From: Rugosibacter sp.
GTDB taxonomy: Bacteria > Pseudomonadota > Gammaproteobacteria > Burkholderiales > Rhodocyclaceae
Assembly (NCBI GenBank): GCA_004322535.1
Contig: SCUZ01000008.1
Location: 1 to 38,708, forward strand
Direction: 5' to 3'
DNA: 38,708 nt
Numbering within the stretch: the first letter of the stretch is position 1; each line of letters begins with the position of its first letter. The notes beneath the pieces were generated by a model. The model was given only the letters and a program-made list of their open reading frames with translations, was not told the origin of the DNA and did no database searches. Positions 7,784 through 15,824 of this stretch are shown here, piece after piece. The position numbers were made by a program, and so were the translations under genes.

Positions 7784-10558
7784 ATGCGAAACCAAAATCA
7801 CTCCTGCTTCGCCCGGATGGCAATCATCGCCGCAACGCTTATCGTGATGGGATGTAATAGTAGTTCGCCAGACAAAATGATGGCATCCGCTAAAGAATAT
7901 CTGGAGAAAGACAATCCGGCAGCGGCTATCATCCAAATCAAGAATGTCTTAAACAAAGATTCGCATTCTCCTGAAGCACGGCTTTTGCTTGGACGCGCCC
8001 TACTTGAGAGCGGAGATCCTGTTGCTGCTGAGCTCGAACTCCGCAAAGCGATTGAGCTCAAGATATCCGCAGGACAAGTCACGCCGCCACTAGCCCGCGC
8101 CTTGATGGCGCAAGGCAAGGCAAAAAAAGTCATTGATGAACTCGCTAGTACGCCTACGGCCAACGCCGAAGAGCTTGCCGAGTTAAAAACTGTCGTAGCG
8201 CAAAGTTACATCATGCTCGCCAATATGGAATCGGCAAAAACGACTTTTAATGAAGCATTGGCTGCAAAACCGCACTATGCTCCCGCTCAGCTTGGGTTAG
8301 CACGACTTGAAGCAATAAAAGGGAATCTAGCCGAAGCTAATAAAATAGTGGATGAGGTTTTGATCAAAAATCCCCGCGAAGCAGATGCCTGGCATTTCAA
8401 GGGTGATCTTCAACGTGTCGAGCAAAAACTGCCAGAGGCATTAGCTGCGTACCAGAAAGTGCTTGAAATAAAACCCAATACGACCTCTGTGCACGCCAAT
8501 ATCATCATGCTTCAAATACAGGATCAAAAACTTGACCTGGCAGCCAAGCAGCTAGCAGAAATGCAAAAAGTCGCCGCGAAACAACCCATAACAGTCTATC
8601 TAACGGCATTGATCGCTTTTAGCAAAAAAGATATTGCTACAGCAGGCAATGCCGTGGAAAACCTGCTGAAAATGCAACCGGATAACCCACAGGGGTTGCA
8701 ACTTGCCGGTGCGATTGCTTACCAAAAACAATCCGACATTCAGGCACAGGATTCTCTCAGCAAAGCGCTACAAAAATCGCCAGGCCTTGATTACAGCCGT
8801 CGCCTGCTAGTGAAATCCTACTTGCGCAGCAAACAACCGGCCAAGGCTTTGACCACATTACAGCCTGTATTGCAAGGCGCCACAGTCCCCCCGGCATGGC
8901 TGACTTTGGCTGGCGAAGTGTATATGCAGAACGGGGATACCGAGCGTGCTGCAGAGTTTTTCAGCCAAGCGGCAAAGCATGACCCTAAAGATAGTAAAGC
9001 CAAGACTGCACTGGCGCTATCCCAAATGCGCCTGGGACATACCGAGCAAGCCTTCGCTGATCTGGAACAGATTGCCGCCAGTGATTCTGGCGTTACAGCG
9101 GATATGGCGATCATTGCTTCAGCCATGCGCCAGAAAGATTTTGACAAGGCACTCCAGGCCATTGCCAACCTGGAGAAAAAACAGCCCAACTCACCGCTCG
9201 TCCATAACCTGCGTGGCCAGGCGCTTGTTGCCAAAAAAGACATCCCAGCTGCAAAAAAGAGCTTTGAAAAAGCGCTTGCCGAGGATCCCACCTATTTGTC
9301 GGCAGCCACTAATCTTGTCGCGATTGACTTGGCAGAAAACAAAATCGATCAGGCGCGTCAGCGTTATGAAGCCGTAATAGCCAAAGACCCGAAAAATGTT
9401 CCTGCCATGCTTTCGTTAGCACAGCTTAAAGCACGTACAGGAGCAAGTCTGGATGATGTCGCCAGCCTGCTTAAAAAAGCAGTTGCAGCGGACATCAGTA
9501 ACCCGACGCCGCGCTTTGCGCTGATGAGCTTCTACCTCAATGCCAAGGATAAGGATAAAGCGCGCGCCGCAACGGAAGAAGCGCTGGCTGCTTTCCCCGA
9601 AAACCCCGAAATACTCTTGGTTGCCGGACAGGTATATCAGCTTTCGGGAGACACCAATCAAGCACTCACAACCTATAACAAACTTACCAACCTGTTACCC
9701 AACAACCCGCAGCCTTATCTACGCATCGCCGAAATTTACCTGGCTGCCAAAAATAAACAGGCAGCTCGCGACACCCTTGCTAAAGGGATCGGTAAGCAAC
9801 CAGACGCCCTCCCCTTGCAACGCGCCCAGATCATGCTGGATATGGCGGATGGGCGCTTTAGTGATGCACTCACCACGGCACGAACCATCCAGAAAACACA
9901 ACCCAAAGAGGCTGCCGGCTACCTATTGGAAGGCGATATCCAGCTGGCTCAAAAAGCCTGGAAAGATGCCGCTACAGCCTACCGTGCTGGCCTGAAAGCA
10001 GCGCCAACCACTGATCTGGCAGGACGCCTGTATGTTGCCCTCTTGCAAAGTGGCCAGACAGCCGAAGCTGGCAACAGCGTCGACATCTGGCTCAAGGCAC
10101 ACCCCAATGATCAAGGTTTCCACACGTTTGTTGCCGAGATCGCCAACAAACGCAAAGACTATGCAACCGCGATTAGTCATTACCGCGCCATGCTGGCCGT
10201 CGCACCGAAAAATCCGGCTATCCTCAACAATCTGGCCTGGTCACTCGGTCAATTGAACGATCCTAAAGCGGTTGCCTATGCCGAAGAAGCCAACAAACTG
10301 GCACCCAACCAACCGGCGATCATGGAAACCCTGGGCACACTGTATGTCGCCCAAGGCAGGCCCGCCGCCGGAGCGGAGCTTCTTGCAAAAGTGGTATCGC
10401 TTGCCCCGCAAAATCCTGACTTTCGCCTAAGCTATGCCAAAGCGCTCATCAAGGCTGGGAAGAAGGCGGAAGCCAAGCAGGTATTGGACACCCTGGCCAA
10501 GCTCGGCGAGAAATTTTCGGCCCATGCCGAAGTTGCCGAACTGAGCAAGGGCTTGTAG
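7784..10558 (+). CDS. prsT: PEP-CTERM system TPR-repeat lipoprotein PrsT
   Basis: 924 residues, the usual size for PrsT. The N-terminus has a lipoprotein signal peptide with lipobox VMGC (Cys about residue 24), followed by SSSPDKMMASAKEYLEK. The remainder is a nearly uninterrupted array of tetratricopeptide repeats (patterns such as PEARLLLGRALLESGDPVAAELELRKA). PrsT is a consistent marker of exosortase A loci and is thought to act in exopolysaccharide/PEP-CTERM protein export in the periplasm or at the outer membrane. The gap after prsR is 91 bp, and no promoter was recognised there. The next gene starts 24 bp downstream, so co-transcription is likely. Confidence 0.92.
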   Translation: MRNQNHSCFARMAIIAATLIVMGCNSSSPDKMMASAKEYLEKDNPAAAIIQIKNVLNKDSHSPEARLLLGRALLESGDPVAAELELRKAIELKISAGQVTPPLARALMAQGKAKKVIDELASTPTANAEELAELKTVVAQSYIMLANMESAKTTFNEALAAKPHYAPAQLGLARLEAIKGNLAEANKIVDEVLIKNPREADAWHFKGDLQRVEQKLPEALAAYQKVLEIKPNTTSVHANIIMLQIQDQKLDLAAKQLAEMQKVAAKQPITVYLTALIAFSKKDIATAGNAVENLLKMQPDNPQGLQLAGAIAYQKQSDIQAQDSLSKALQKSPGLDYSRRLLVKSYLRSKQPAKALTTLQPVLQGATVPPAWLTLAGEVYMQNGDTERAAEFFSQAAKHDPKDSKAKTALALSQMRLGHTEQAFADLEQIAASDSGVTADMAIIASAMRQKDFDKALQAIANLEKKQPNSPLVHNLRGQALVAKKDIPAAKKSFEKALAEDPTYLSAATNLVAIDLAENKIDQARQRYEAVIAKDPKNVPAMLSLAQLKARTGASLDDVASLLKKAVAADISNPTPRFALMSFYLNAKDKDKARAATEEALAAFPENPEILLVAGQVYQLSGDTNQALTTYNKLTNLLPNNPQPYLRIAEIYLAAKNKQAARDTLAKGIGKQPDALPLQRAQIMLDMADGRFSDALTTARTIQKTQPKEAAGYLLEGDIQLAQKAWKDAATAYRAGLKAAPTTDLAGRLYVALLQSGQTAEAGNSVDIWLKAHPNDQGFHTFVAEIANKRKDYATAISHYRAMLAVAPKNPAILNNLAWSLGQLNDPKAVAYAEEANKLAPNQPAIMETLGTLYVAQGRPAAGAELLAKVVSLAPQNPDFRLSYAKALIKAGKKAEAKQVLDTLAKLGEKFSAHAEVAELSKGL

Positions 10559-10582
10559 CCACGTGTAAACGTAAGCACGACA

Positions 10583-11518
10583 ATGAAAATCGAAAAACCC
10601 TTCGCCAATCGTCATGTTGCGCGTTTAATCGCCTCCCTGGCCGCAATTTTTCTGTTGTTCACCGTCTCACCGGCGCCGACTTTTGCCGCGCAAGAAACGA
10701 CGACTGAAACATGGCGTGCCTTGCGCGAAGAAGCACTTGCCTTTGAACACGGCGAAGGCGTGCCAAGAGATTTAAAAAAAGCTGCTGCCCTTTACTGCCA
10801 AGGTGCCAAGGCGGGTGACTCGGAAGCACTTTACAGCCTGGGCTGGATACACATGAATGGTCGCGGCGTGCCACGCAATGACGGCTTGGCGGCCTACTTT
10901 TTCAAGTTAGCTGCAGATCAAGGACACGAACCATCCCGAAAAATGTTGCCCATCGTTGGCCAACCCGTCACTGAAGCACCCGAATGCCTCAACGAAAAAA
11001 ATGCGGTCAGTGAGGGGCTGACTCATGAAACCGAGTGGGTGTTTACCAGCGAAAAACAACGCCATTTAGCTGAGCTTATCAGTCGCCTGGCTCCGGAATA
11101 CGGCGTCATGCCGCGCCTGGCCTTTGCCGTCGCGCATACTGAATCGCATCTGAATCCGCAAGCCCTGTCGCCCAAAAATGCACAAGGGCTCATGCAGCTG
11201 ATCCCGGATACCTCTGCCCGGTTCAACGTCAAAAAACCTTTTGATCCGGAACAAAATGTGCGCGGAGGCCTAGCGTATTTGCGCTGGCTCCTGGCTTATT
11301 TCAAGGGCAATGTCGCTCTTGTCGCGGCAGCATACAACGCTGGTGAAGGTGCCGTTAACCGCCACCTTGGCATTCCACCCTATGCCGAAACCCGCAATTA
11401 TGTACAACGTATTCTCGCTGTGTTTCCACAACGCGAACATCCATTTAATCCAGCCATTACGGAACCCTCGCCCAACCTTCCTCAAATTGACCGTCACATG
11501 GCACGATCCAGGCCATGA
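10583..11518 (+). CDS. Sel1-repeat plus lytic transglycosylase (SLT) protein
   Basis: 311 residues. A signal peptide ends near TFAAQ (about residue 36). Residues ~45-120 contain Sel1-type repeats (FEHGEGVPRDLKKAAALYC, GWIHMNGRGVPRNDGLAAYFF). Residues ~160-275 are a family 1 SLT domain: AHTESHLNPQALSPKNAQGLMQL contains the catalytic Glu (about 187), and AAAYNAGEGAVNRH is the conserved second motif. It would cleave peptidoglycan glycan strands in the periplasm, perhaps opening the wall for export. It follows prsT by 24 bp, and its stop overlaps the protease start (ATGA). A copy of the dispersed element (10660-10684) encodes VSPAPTF at the end of the signal peptide. Confidence 0.88.
   Translation: MKIEKPFANRHVARLIASLAAIFLLFTVSPAPTFAAQETTTETWRALREEALAFEHGEGVPRDLKKAAALYCQGAKAGDSEALYSLGWIHMNGRGVPRNDGLAAYFFKLAADQGHEPSRKMLPIVGQPVTEAPECLNEKNAVSEGLTHETEWVFTSEKQRHLAELISRLAPEYGVMPRLAFAVAHTESHLNPQALSPKNAQGLMQLIPDTSARFNVKKPFDPEQNVRGGLAYLRWLLAYFKGNVALVAAAYNAGEGAVNRHLGIPPYAETRNYVQRILAVFPQREHPFNPAITEPSPNLPQIDRHMARSRP
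10660..10684 (-). repeat. Dispersed GC-rich element, copy b (inside signal peptide)
   Basis: Minus-strand AAAAGTCGGCGCCGG followed by TGAGACGGTG. It lies in the coding sequence of the lytic transglycosylase, read as TVSPAPTF across the end of the signal peptide. One base of the 14-bp core differs (C for T). Confidence 0.8.
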
Positions 11519-12309
11519 CTTGGCGTTCGCAACGAAATCACGCTGCTGTTTTAGTTATGCGTTTCCTCTTTGGCACAGTTTTACTGCTTGCAGCCCTATG
11601 GGCACGAGCAGATCTGCCGGAAACCATAGCCACCATCAAGCCTTCCATTGTTGTTGTGGGCACTTTTAGCCAATTACGTAGTCCACAGTTTCTGATGCGA
11701 GGCACCGGCTTTGCACTGGGCGATGGTTCTATCATTGCCACCAATGCCCATGTCATTGCGGTGAATCTTGATGCAACCCAACAAGAAATCTTTGCAATAC
11801 TGGTACGTCAGGGCGATGTACTGCATCGACGAAATGCCGTACTACAGATCACCGATAAAGAACATGATCTGGCGTTGCTCAAAATTACCGGCCCCCCGTT
11901 ACCAGCACTCAAAATAAAATCTGCTGCTGAAATACGTGAGGGTCAATCCGTCGCCTTTACCGGCTTTCCAATCGGTGGCTCGCTGGGGTTTTCCCCTGTA
12001 ACGCACCGCGGCATCATTTCCTCGGTTACGCCGATCGCGCTACCTGCGGACAACTCTGCCCAGCTTAAAGAAAAACCCATTCGCCGTTTGCGTAGTGGCT
12101 CGTTTTCTATCTACCAGCTGGATGCCACCGCCTACCCCGGCAATAGTGGTGGCCCGCTTTTTGATGCCGACAGTGGTGAAGTCATTGGCATACTCAACAT
12201 GGTTTTCGTCAAGGGAACAAAAGAATCCGTGCTTGAAAAACCTTCCGGCATCAGCTACGCCATTCCAGCCAGCTTCCTGCTCGAACTTCTAGACAGAAAG
12301 GCACCATAA
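11515..12309 (+). CDS. Periplasmic trypsin-like serine protease
   Basis: 264 residues. After a cytoplasmic n-region a hydrophobic signal (FLFGTVLLLAALWARA) targets it to the periplasm; a second Met at residue 15 may be the true start. The chymotrypsin-fold triad is visible: His79 in IATNAHVIAV, Asp118 in EHDLALLKI and Ser211 in YPGNSGGPLF. There is no PDZ domain, so it is shorter than DegP/HtrA proteases. The gene overlaps the lytic transglycosylase stop by 4 bp and ends the prsT-linked gene run. Its substrate is unknown; quality control or maturation of exported PEP-CTERM proteins is a reasonable guess. Confidence 0.85.
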   Translation: MTWRSQRNHAAVLVMRFLFGTVLLLAALWARADLPETIATIKPSIVVVGTFSQLRSPQFLMRGTGFALGDGSIIATNAHVIAVNLDATQQEIFAILVRQGDVLHRRNAVLQITDKEHDLALLKITGPPLPALKIKSAAEIREGQSVAFTGFPIGGSLGFSPVTHRGIISSVTPIALPADNSAQLKEKPIRRLRSGSFSIYQLDATAYPGNSGGPLFDADSGEVIGILNMVFVKGTKESVLEKPSGISYAIPASFLLELLDRKAP

Positions 12310-12496
12310 AGAAAGAGCAATCTACCCTTGTCTAGTATCCAGAGAAATGCCTGTCACAAGAAGCGATCTGTATTTCGAAACGTAGTCTCGTCACGGAATC
12401 AAAGAACTCAGTCGGTATATTGATACACTTTATAAATGCTTGCTTGAAGCTTTAAGTTTGAATTGGCATGGCTTTTCTAACAACGACTTCTTTAAT

Positions 12497-12513
12497 TGTC
12501 GATAGCTTTTACA
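12497..12513 (+). promoter_or_regulatory. PrsR-type 17-bp box upstream of the Tat-signal gene
   Basis: TGTCGATAGCTTTTACA. It matches the box of the PEP-CTERM gene at 29526 (TGTCGGTATTTTTTACA) at 14 of 17 positions. It lies 64 bp upstream of the -24 GG, the same spacing as for the PEP-CTERM gene starting at 22243. Assignment to PrsR is inference. Confidence 0.6.
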
Positions 12514-12576
12514 CTTATCGACCTGTTCTGATAAAAAAAATCAATAATATACAAATAATCATATGGATGCATATAT

Positions 12577-12592
12577 TGGCATATAATATGCT
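12577..12592 (+). promoter_or_regulatory. Sigma-54 promoter of the Tat-signal gene
   Basis: TGGCATATAATATGCT, with GG at 12578 and GC at 12590 separated by exactly 10 bp. It closely resembles the promoter of the PEP-CTERM gene at 30922 (TGGCATGATTGATGCT). Predicted transcription start is near 12603. Confidence 0.72.
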
Positions 12593-12712
12593 TGTATTAA
12601 AGTATATATTTTTGGGATGCGCTGTAGTAAGATTTCAGCGTATTTAGGTGGATAAAAGTTGTTTCTTCTCCGTCAGATGTAGTCGAATCTAATGAGAAAG
12701 ATAGGATAGATC

Positions 12713-13396
12713 ATGAATAAAGACAGCCAAAAACCAGAACCTGTTGATAACTCAACAGACTTATCTGTCGATAAACCAACAGCACTTGACTTATCAATTC
12801 CGTCTCGTCGCCGCCTCATAAAACTTGGTGCCGTGGCTGTGCCTATTGTCGCAACGTTAGCTAGCCGTCCTGCACTCGCCTGGCACTGCAAGAGCCCCTC
12901 TGCTTGGGGTTCTGAAATCATCAATCCCAATACCAGCTTACGCACGAACGAGGGGCATCAGAGCTATCCTGATGAAACGTGGTATATCTCTAATTGGGCA
13001 AACAATACCGCACGGGGATCTGTTGGATACAGTGCCCTCCCGTGGAATAAATTTTTCGACAAATATTCGGATATTAAAAATGCGGTAAATAGTAATTGGA
13101 AAAAAGTAAAAATTTCACATTTGACGTCCAAAGGGATTAATTGCGGAACAGCCAGCCAGACTGCATATGCCTGTAACGTACTCACCTCTGGGACTTCCTT
13201 GCAAAAGGCCACCATTACGGCTCAGCTTAACTATTTAATCCTTTCGCCACTCACAAGAAATGAAATGGAGCAGTGTCTGGGCTTTCCAGATCTGCAAAGG
13301 ATGGCATCTGGCTCATACTCGCCCTCAGGCACTGGGGTAACGTGGACCTCAGACGCAATCGTTAAGTATCTGAAGGACAACTGGATTGCCCTTTAA
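12713..13396 (+). CDS. Tat-signal secreted protein of the HPr-rel-A block
   Basis: 227 residues, not matched to a named family. After a 30-residue polar, acidic N-terminus comes SRRRLIKLG, a twin-arginine motif, then the hydrophobic VAVPIVATLA and SRPALA, predicting cleavage before Trp57. The mature ~171 residues begin WHCKSPSAWG, have four Cys (WHC, INC, YAC, EQC), and many Trp, Asn and Ser, with no membrane segment and no PEP-CTERM tail. The long hydrophilic stretch before the twin arginines is unusual and could be a leader read by the PqqD-like protein encoded next. The gene has its own sigma-54 promoter and PrsR-like box. An 89-bp gap separates it from the trio downstream. A role as the substrate of the trio is inference. 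Confidence 0.75.
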   Translation: MNKDSQKPEPVDNSTDLSVDKPTALDLSIPSRRRLIKLGAVAVPIVATLASRPALAWHCKSPSAWGSEIINPNTSLRTNEGHQSYPDETWYISNWANNTARGSVGYSALPWNKFFDKYSDIKNAVNSNWKKVKISHLTSKGINCGTASQTAYACNVLTSGTSLQKATITAQLNYLILSPLTRNEMEQCLGFPDLQRMASGSYSPSGTGVTWTSDAIVKYLKDNWIAL

Positions 13397-13485
13397 TGGA
13401 TTGGCCGGCAACCTGTAAAAACGGTTGCTTTGGTCTGCGAATTACGTTGTTTAAGGACTGAGGTTCGTTCATCATTGTTACTCCG

Positions 13486-13788
13486 ATGACTCATGCTGCA
13501 GCGCTCTGGTTATCAAGTCCTGCAGAGCAGCTAAAACTCAAAAGCTGGGATACTGAAGACGGCTTGGCAGTCGCCTACAATGTTCGTACGGGAGATACGC
13601 ACCTCATAGAGGATATGGCGTTGCAGTTGCTTGGCTTGATTCGCCTTTCACCACTCAGCGTTGAAGCTCTAGCACAGCAATTGGCCAGCTTCTTTGTCGA
13701 GCACGACGACGAAATAATCCAAGAGTATGTTTTCGCTTCCTTGATGCAGCTCAAAGATATCGGTCTTGTCACTGACGTCGCGCATTGA
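13486..13788 (+). CDS. PqqD-like protein of the HPr-rel-A system
   Basis: 100 residues. It resembles the small PqqD-related proteins of the so-called HPr-rel-A system: YNVRTGDTHLIEDMALQLLGLI and QEYVFASLMQLKDIGLV match the winged-helix PqqD fold, in which a strand-turn followed by three helices binds leader peptides of modified peptides. It is expected to be a cytosolic peptide chaperone bringing a precursor to the modifying enzymes. Its stop overlaps the TTG start of the kinase gene (TTGA). ATG 13486 is used; a purine-rich AAGGACTGAGG lies rather far upstream (about 24 bp), so the start is moderately certain. Confidence 0.78.
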   Translation: MTHAAALWLSSPAEQLKLKSWDTEDGLAVAYNVRTGDTHLIEDMALQLLGLIRLSPLSVEALAQQLASFFVEHDDEIIQEYVFASLMQLKDIGLVTDVAH

Positions 13789-14702
13789 AAATATCTGAAT
13801 TACCTAGGATAGAACTGGCTAATTTGCTCCACCGGGGCGAATTGCTGTTGAAATTGCCTCCTTTCGTCACGAGGCTAAAAACCAATGTGCCATCTCTGAT
13901 CAGAGATTTTGCAGTGATGTACGCTGACTTTGAAGTCAGCTCCATCGATGCTTTTGCCGACTTCCACGTAGAGATTGCCAGCGAACCAGGCTTATGGCGC
14001 TGGTTGAAACCGCAGGTTCGTTTCTTCTTCGATGGCCGCCCCTCCTTTATTCCCCTGCCAACTGTTCAAGCGTTCGCCATGCTGGAATGGGGGCTTAACT
14101 GGTGCGTAGCTGCACATAGTCATCAATATCTGATCATTCACGCTGCCGTACTAGAAAAAAATGGAAAGGCAGCAATCCTCCCTGCCCCGCCAGGCTCTGG
14201 GAAAAGCACTTTATGTGCGGGCTTGGTGATGCGTGGGTGGCGCCTGCTTTCGGATGAACTGGCACTTTATGATATGACGACCGGAGAAATATTTGGCATG
14301 TCGCGGCCTATTAACCTGAAAAACAGGTCAATAGGCATCATCAAGCAGTTTGCGCCGGATGCCGTGCTAACTGATTCGGTACCTGATACGACCAAGGGAA
14401 CGGTCGCTTTACTTCGTCCACCGACGCAAAGTGCCGTGCGCGTACGCGAGCCTGTGCGCGCATCATGGATTGTGCTCCCAAAATATACGCCCAATATGTT
14501 GCCTCTCCTGGAGCCTCATAGCAAAGCACGCACATTCATGCTTATTGCCGAGCAATCATTCAATTACGACATTCATGGTGAAAACGGCTTTGAGGCAGTT
14601 GGGAATCTAGTGGATCAGTGCGCGTGCTACCAATACACCTATAGCCAGCTGGACGATGCTGTGCGCACATTTGAGGAATTATGCTCGGGGAAAATAACAT
14701 GA
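13785..14702 (+). CDS. HprK-related kinase A
   Basis: 305 residues, TTG start overlapping the preceding stop. The C-terminal half has the HPr kinase/phosphorylase-type P-loop AILPAPPGSGKSTLCAGLV (about residues 125-145) and LLSDELALYD, the equivalent of the catalytic Asp-containing loop. The N-terminal half does not look like the HprK regulatory domain. No HPr gene is nearby. HprK-like kinases of this type phosphorylate Ser of peptides in some lasso-peptide clusters, and the adjacent PqqD-like protein and nucleotidyltransferase fit such a role. The family is named HPr-rel-A; the target has not been established. Phosphorylation of the Tat-signal protein is a hypothesis. Confidence 0.8.
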   Translation: MKISELPRIELANLLHRGELLLKLPPFVTRLKTNVPSLIRDFAVMYADFEVSSIDAFADFHVEIASEPGLWRWLKPQVRFFFDGRPSFIPLPTVQAFAMLEWGLNWCVAAHSHQYLIIHAAVLEKNGKAAILPAPPGSGKSTLCAGLVMRGWRLLSDELALYDMTTGEIFGMSRPINLKNRSIGIIKQFAPDAVLTDSVPDTTKGTVALLRPPTQSAVRVREPVRASWIVLPKYTPNMLPLLEPHSKARTFMLIAEQSFNYDIHGENGFEAVGNLVDQCACYQYTYSQLDDAVRTFEELCSGKIT

Positions 14703-15817
14703 CACCTCATCGTGATCTGATTGTTAATGCTTTGCTCACACCAGAAATTGTTCGCGAATTGTCTGCTCAAAAATGGGACCTATTGATCCGACAAGGTCGA
14801 CGGACGAATTTGTTGGCTCGTCTAGCAAATGTATTGACTCAGCAGGGACTGCTAGAAAATGTCCCCATCGCTACCCGACATCATTTGACATCAGCAGTAC
14901 TCGTGGCTGAACGCCAGTCAATTGCTTTACGATGGGAAGTTGAATGCATACGCCGAGCGCTAGCCTACGCCGGCATAAAGCCAATTCTTCTCAAGGGAGC
15001 AGCGTATGTAATGGCCGGCCTCGAAGCTGCACGTGGAAGAACATTTTCTGACGTTGACATCATTGTTCCCAAAAAACTGCTGGGCGAAACCGAAAGTGCA
15101 TTGATGATTCATGGATGGCAGGGGTCACACCACGATAAATACGACCAGCGCTACTACCGTCGATGGATGCATGAAATTCCACCCATGCGCCACGTAAAGC
15201 GTGGAACAACCATTGATGTACACCATACCATCCTGCCAGAAACTGCACGCCTGACTGTAAATCCAGCAGCGTTGTTAGCAGCAATAGTACCGGTAAAGGA
15301 TTTTGCTGATTTGTATGTGCTACAGCCAACAGATATGTTGCTACATAGCGCGACACACCTCTTTCACGAGGGAGATTTTGAGTCGAGCTTGCGGGACTTG
15401 TTCGACCTGGATTGTCTATTCAGGCAATTTAGTGCATTGCCTGATTTTTCTGAGACACTCGCGCTACGCGCTGCAACACTGGGTTTGTCGCGGCCTCTCT
15501 ATTACGCAGTGAGGTATACCACACTGATTCTCGATACCCCTGTGCCTGAGGTTGTTCGATCAGAGGCTAGCTTAGGTAAACCGTCTGCGTTAATCTCCTG
15601 GGTAATGGATATCTGCTATTTAAACGCCTTGAGGCCAGTACATTCGAGTACAAACTCATTCAGTGCATGGCTCGCCCGTTTTGCACTTTACATCAGGTCA
15701 CACTGGATCCGCATGCCTTTCCCGTTATTAGCCTATCACTTGGGGCGCAAGGCATTTATTCGACCCAAATCATATGACATTGAAAAGTCAGTTGCCGATG
15801 CTGACTTGAAAGCATGA
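14699..15817 (+). CDS. Nucleotidyltransferase family protein (NTP_transf_5-like)
   Basis: About 372 residues from ATG 14699, which overlaps the kinase stop (ATGA); the frame is open to an ATG at 14681. The core reads PILLKGAAYVMAGLEAARGR and FSDVDIIVPKKLL: the DVD pair is the metal-binding motif of polymerase-beta-like nucleotidyltransferases. Later TTIDVHHTILP and LHSATHLFHEGDF...DLFDLDCL match the family with His-rich positions. Relatives accompany HprK-like kinases in peptide-modification clusters, where they extend or nucleotidylate a phosphate. Here it completes the PqqD/kinase/transferase trio. It ends 7 bp before the convergent sugar transferase gene. Confidence 0.78.
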   Translation: MTPHRDLIVNALLTPEIVRELSAQKWDLLIRQGRRTNLLARLANVLTQQGLLENVPIATRHHLTSAVLVAERQSIALRWEVECIRRALAYAGIKPILLKGAAYVMAGLEAARGRTFSDVDIIVPKKLLGETESALMIHGWQGSHHDKYDQRYYRRWMHEIPPMRHVKRGTTIDVHHTILPETARLTVNPAALLAAIVPVKDFADLYVLQPTDMLLHSATHLFHEGDFESSLRDLFDLDCLFRQFSALPDFSETLALRAATLGLSRPLYYAVRYTTLILDTPVPEVVRSEASLGKPSALISWVMDICYLNALRPVHSSTNSFSAWLARFALYIRSHWIRMPFPLLAYHLGRKAFIRPKSYDIEKSVADADLKA

Positions 15818-15824
15818 AGATTAT

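Larger units (their letters stand above)
12310..12712 (+). other. AT-rich regulatory intergenic region of the Tat-signal gene
   Basis: 403 bp without a gene, much more AT-rich than its flanks. It holds a PrsR-like box (12497-12513) and a sigma-54 promoter (12577-12592) that predict a leader of about 110 nt before the gene at 12713. The first ~180 bp show no recognisable signal, and no clear terminator for the upstream protease gene was found. Confidence 0.7.

Noticed and set aside
12471-12487. TGGCATGGCTTTTC as a sigma-54 promoter
   Set aside because: There is no GC at the required 10-bp spacing; the site at 12577 fits fully.
13408-13431. Small hairpin (GCAACC/GGTTGC) between the Tat-signal gene and the PqqD-like gene as terminator
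   Set aside because: Only a 6-bp stem with a 9-nt loop and three T; it might lower read-through, but it is too weak to call.
13785-14702. True HPr kinase/phosphorylase (HprK) of sugar regulation
   Set aside because: The N-terminal regulatory domain is absent, no HPr or PTS gene is adjacent, and the operon partners match the HPr-rel-A trio.
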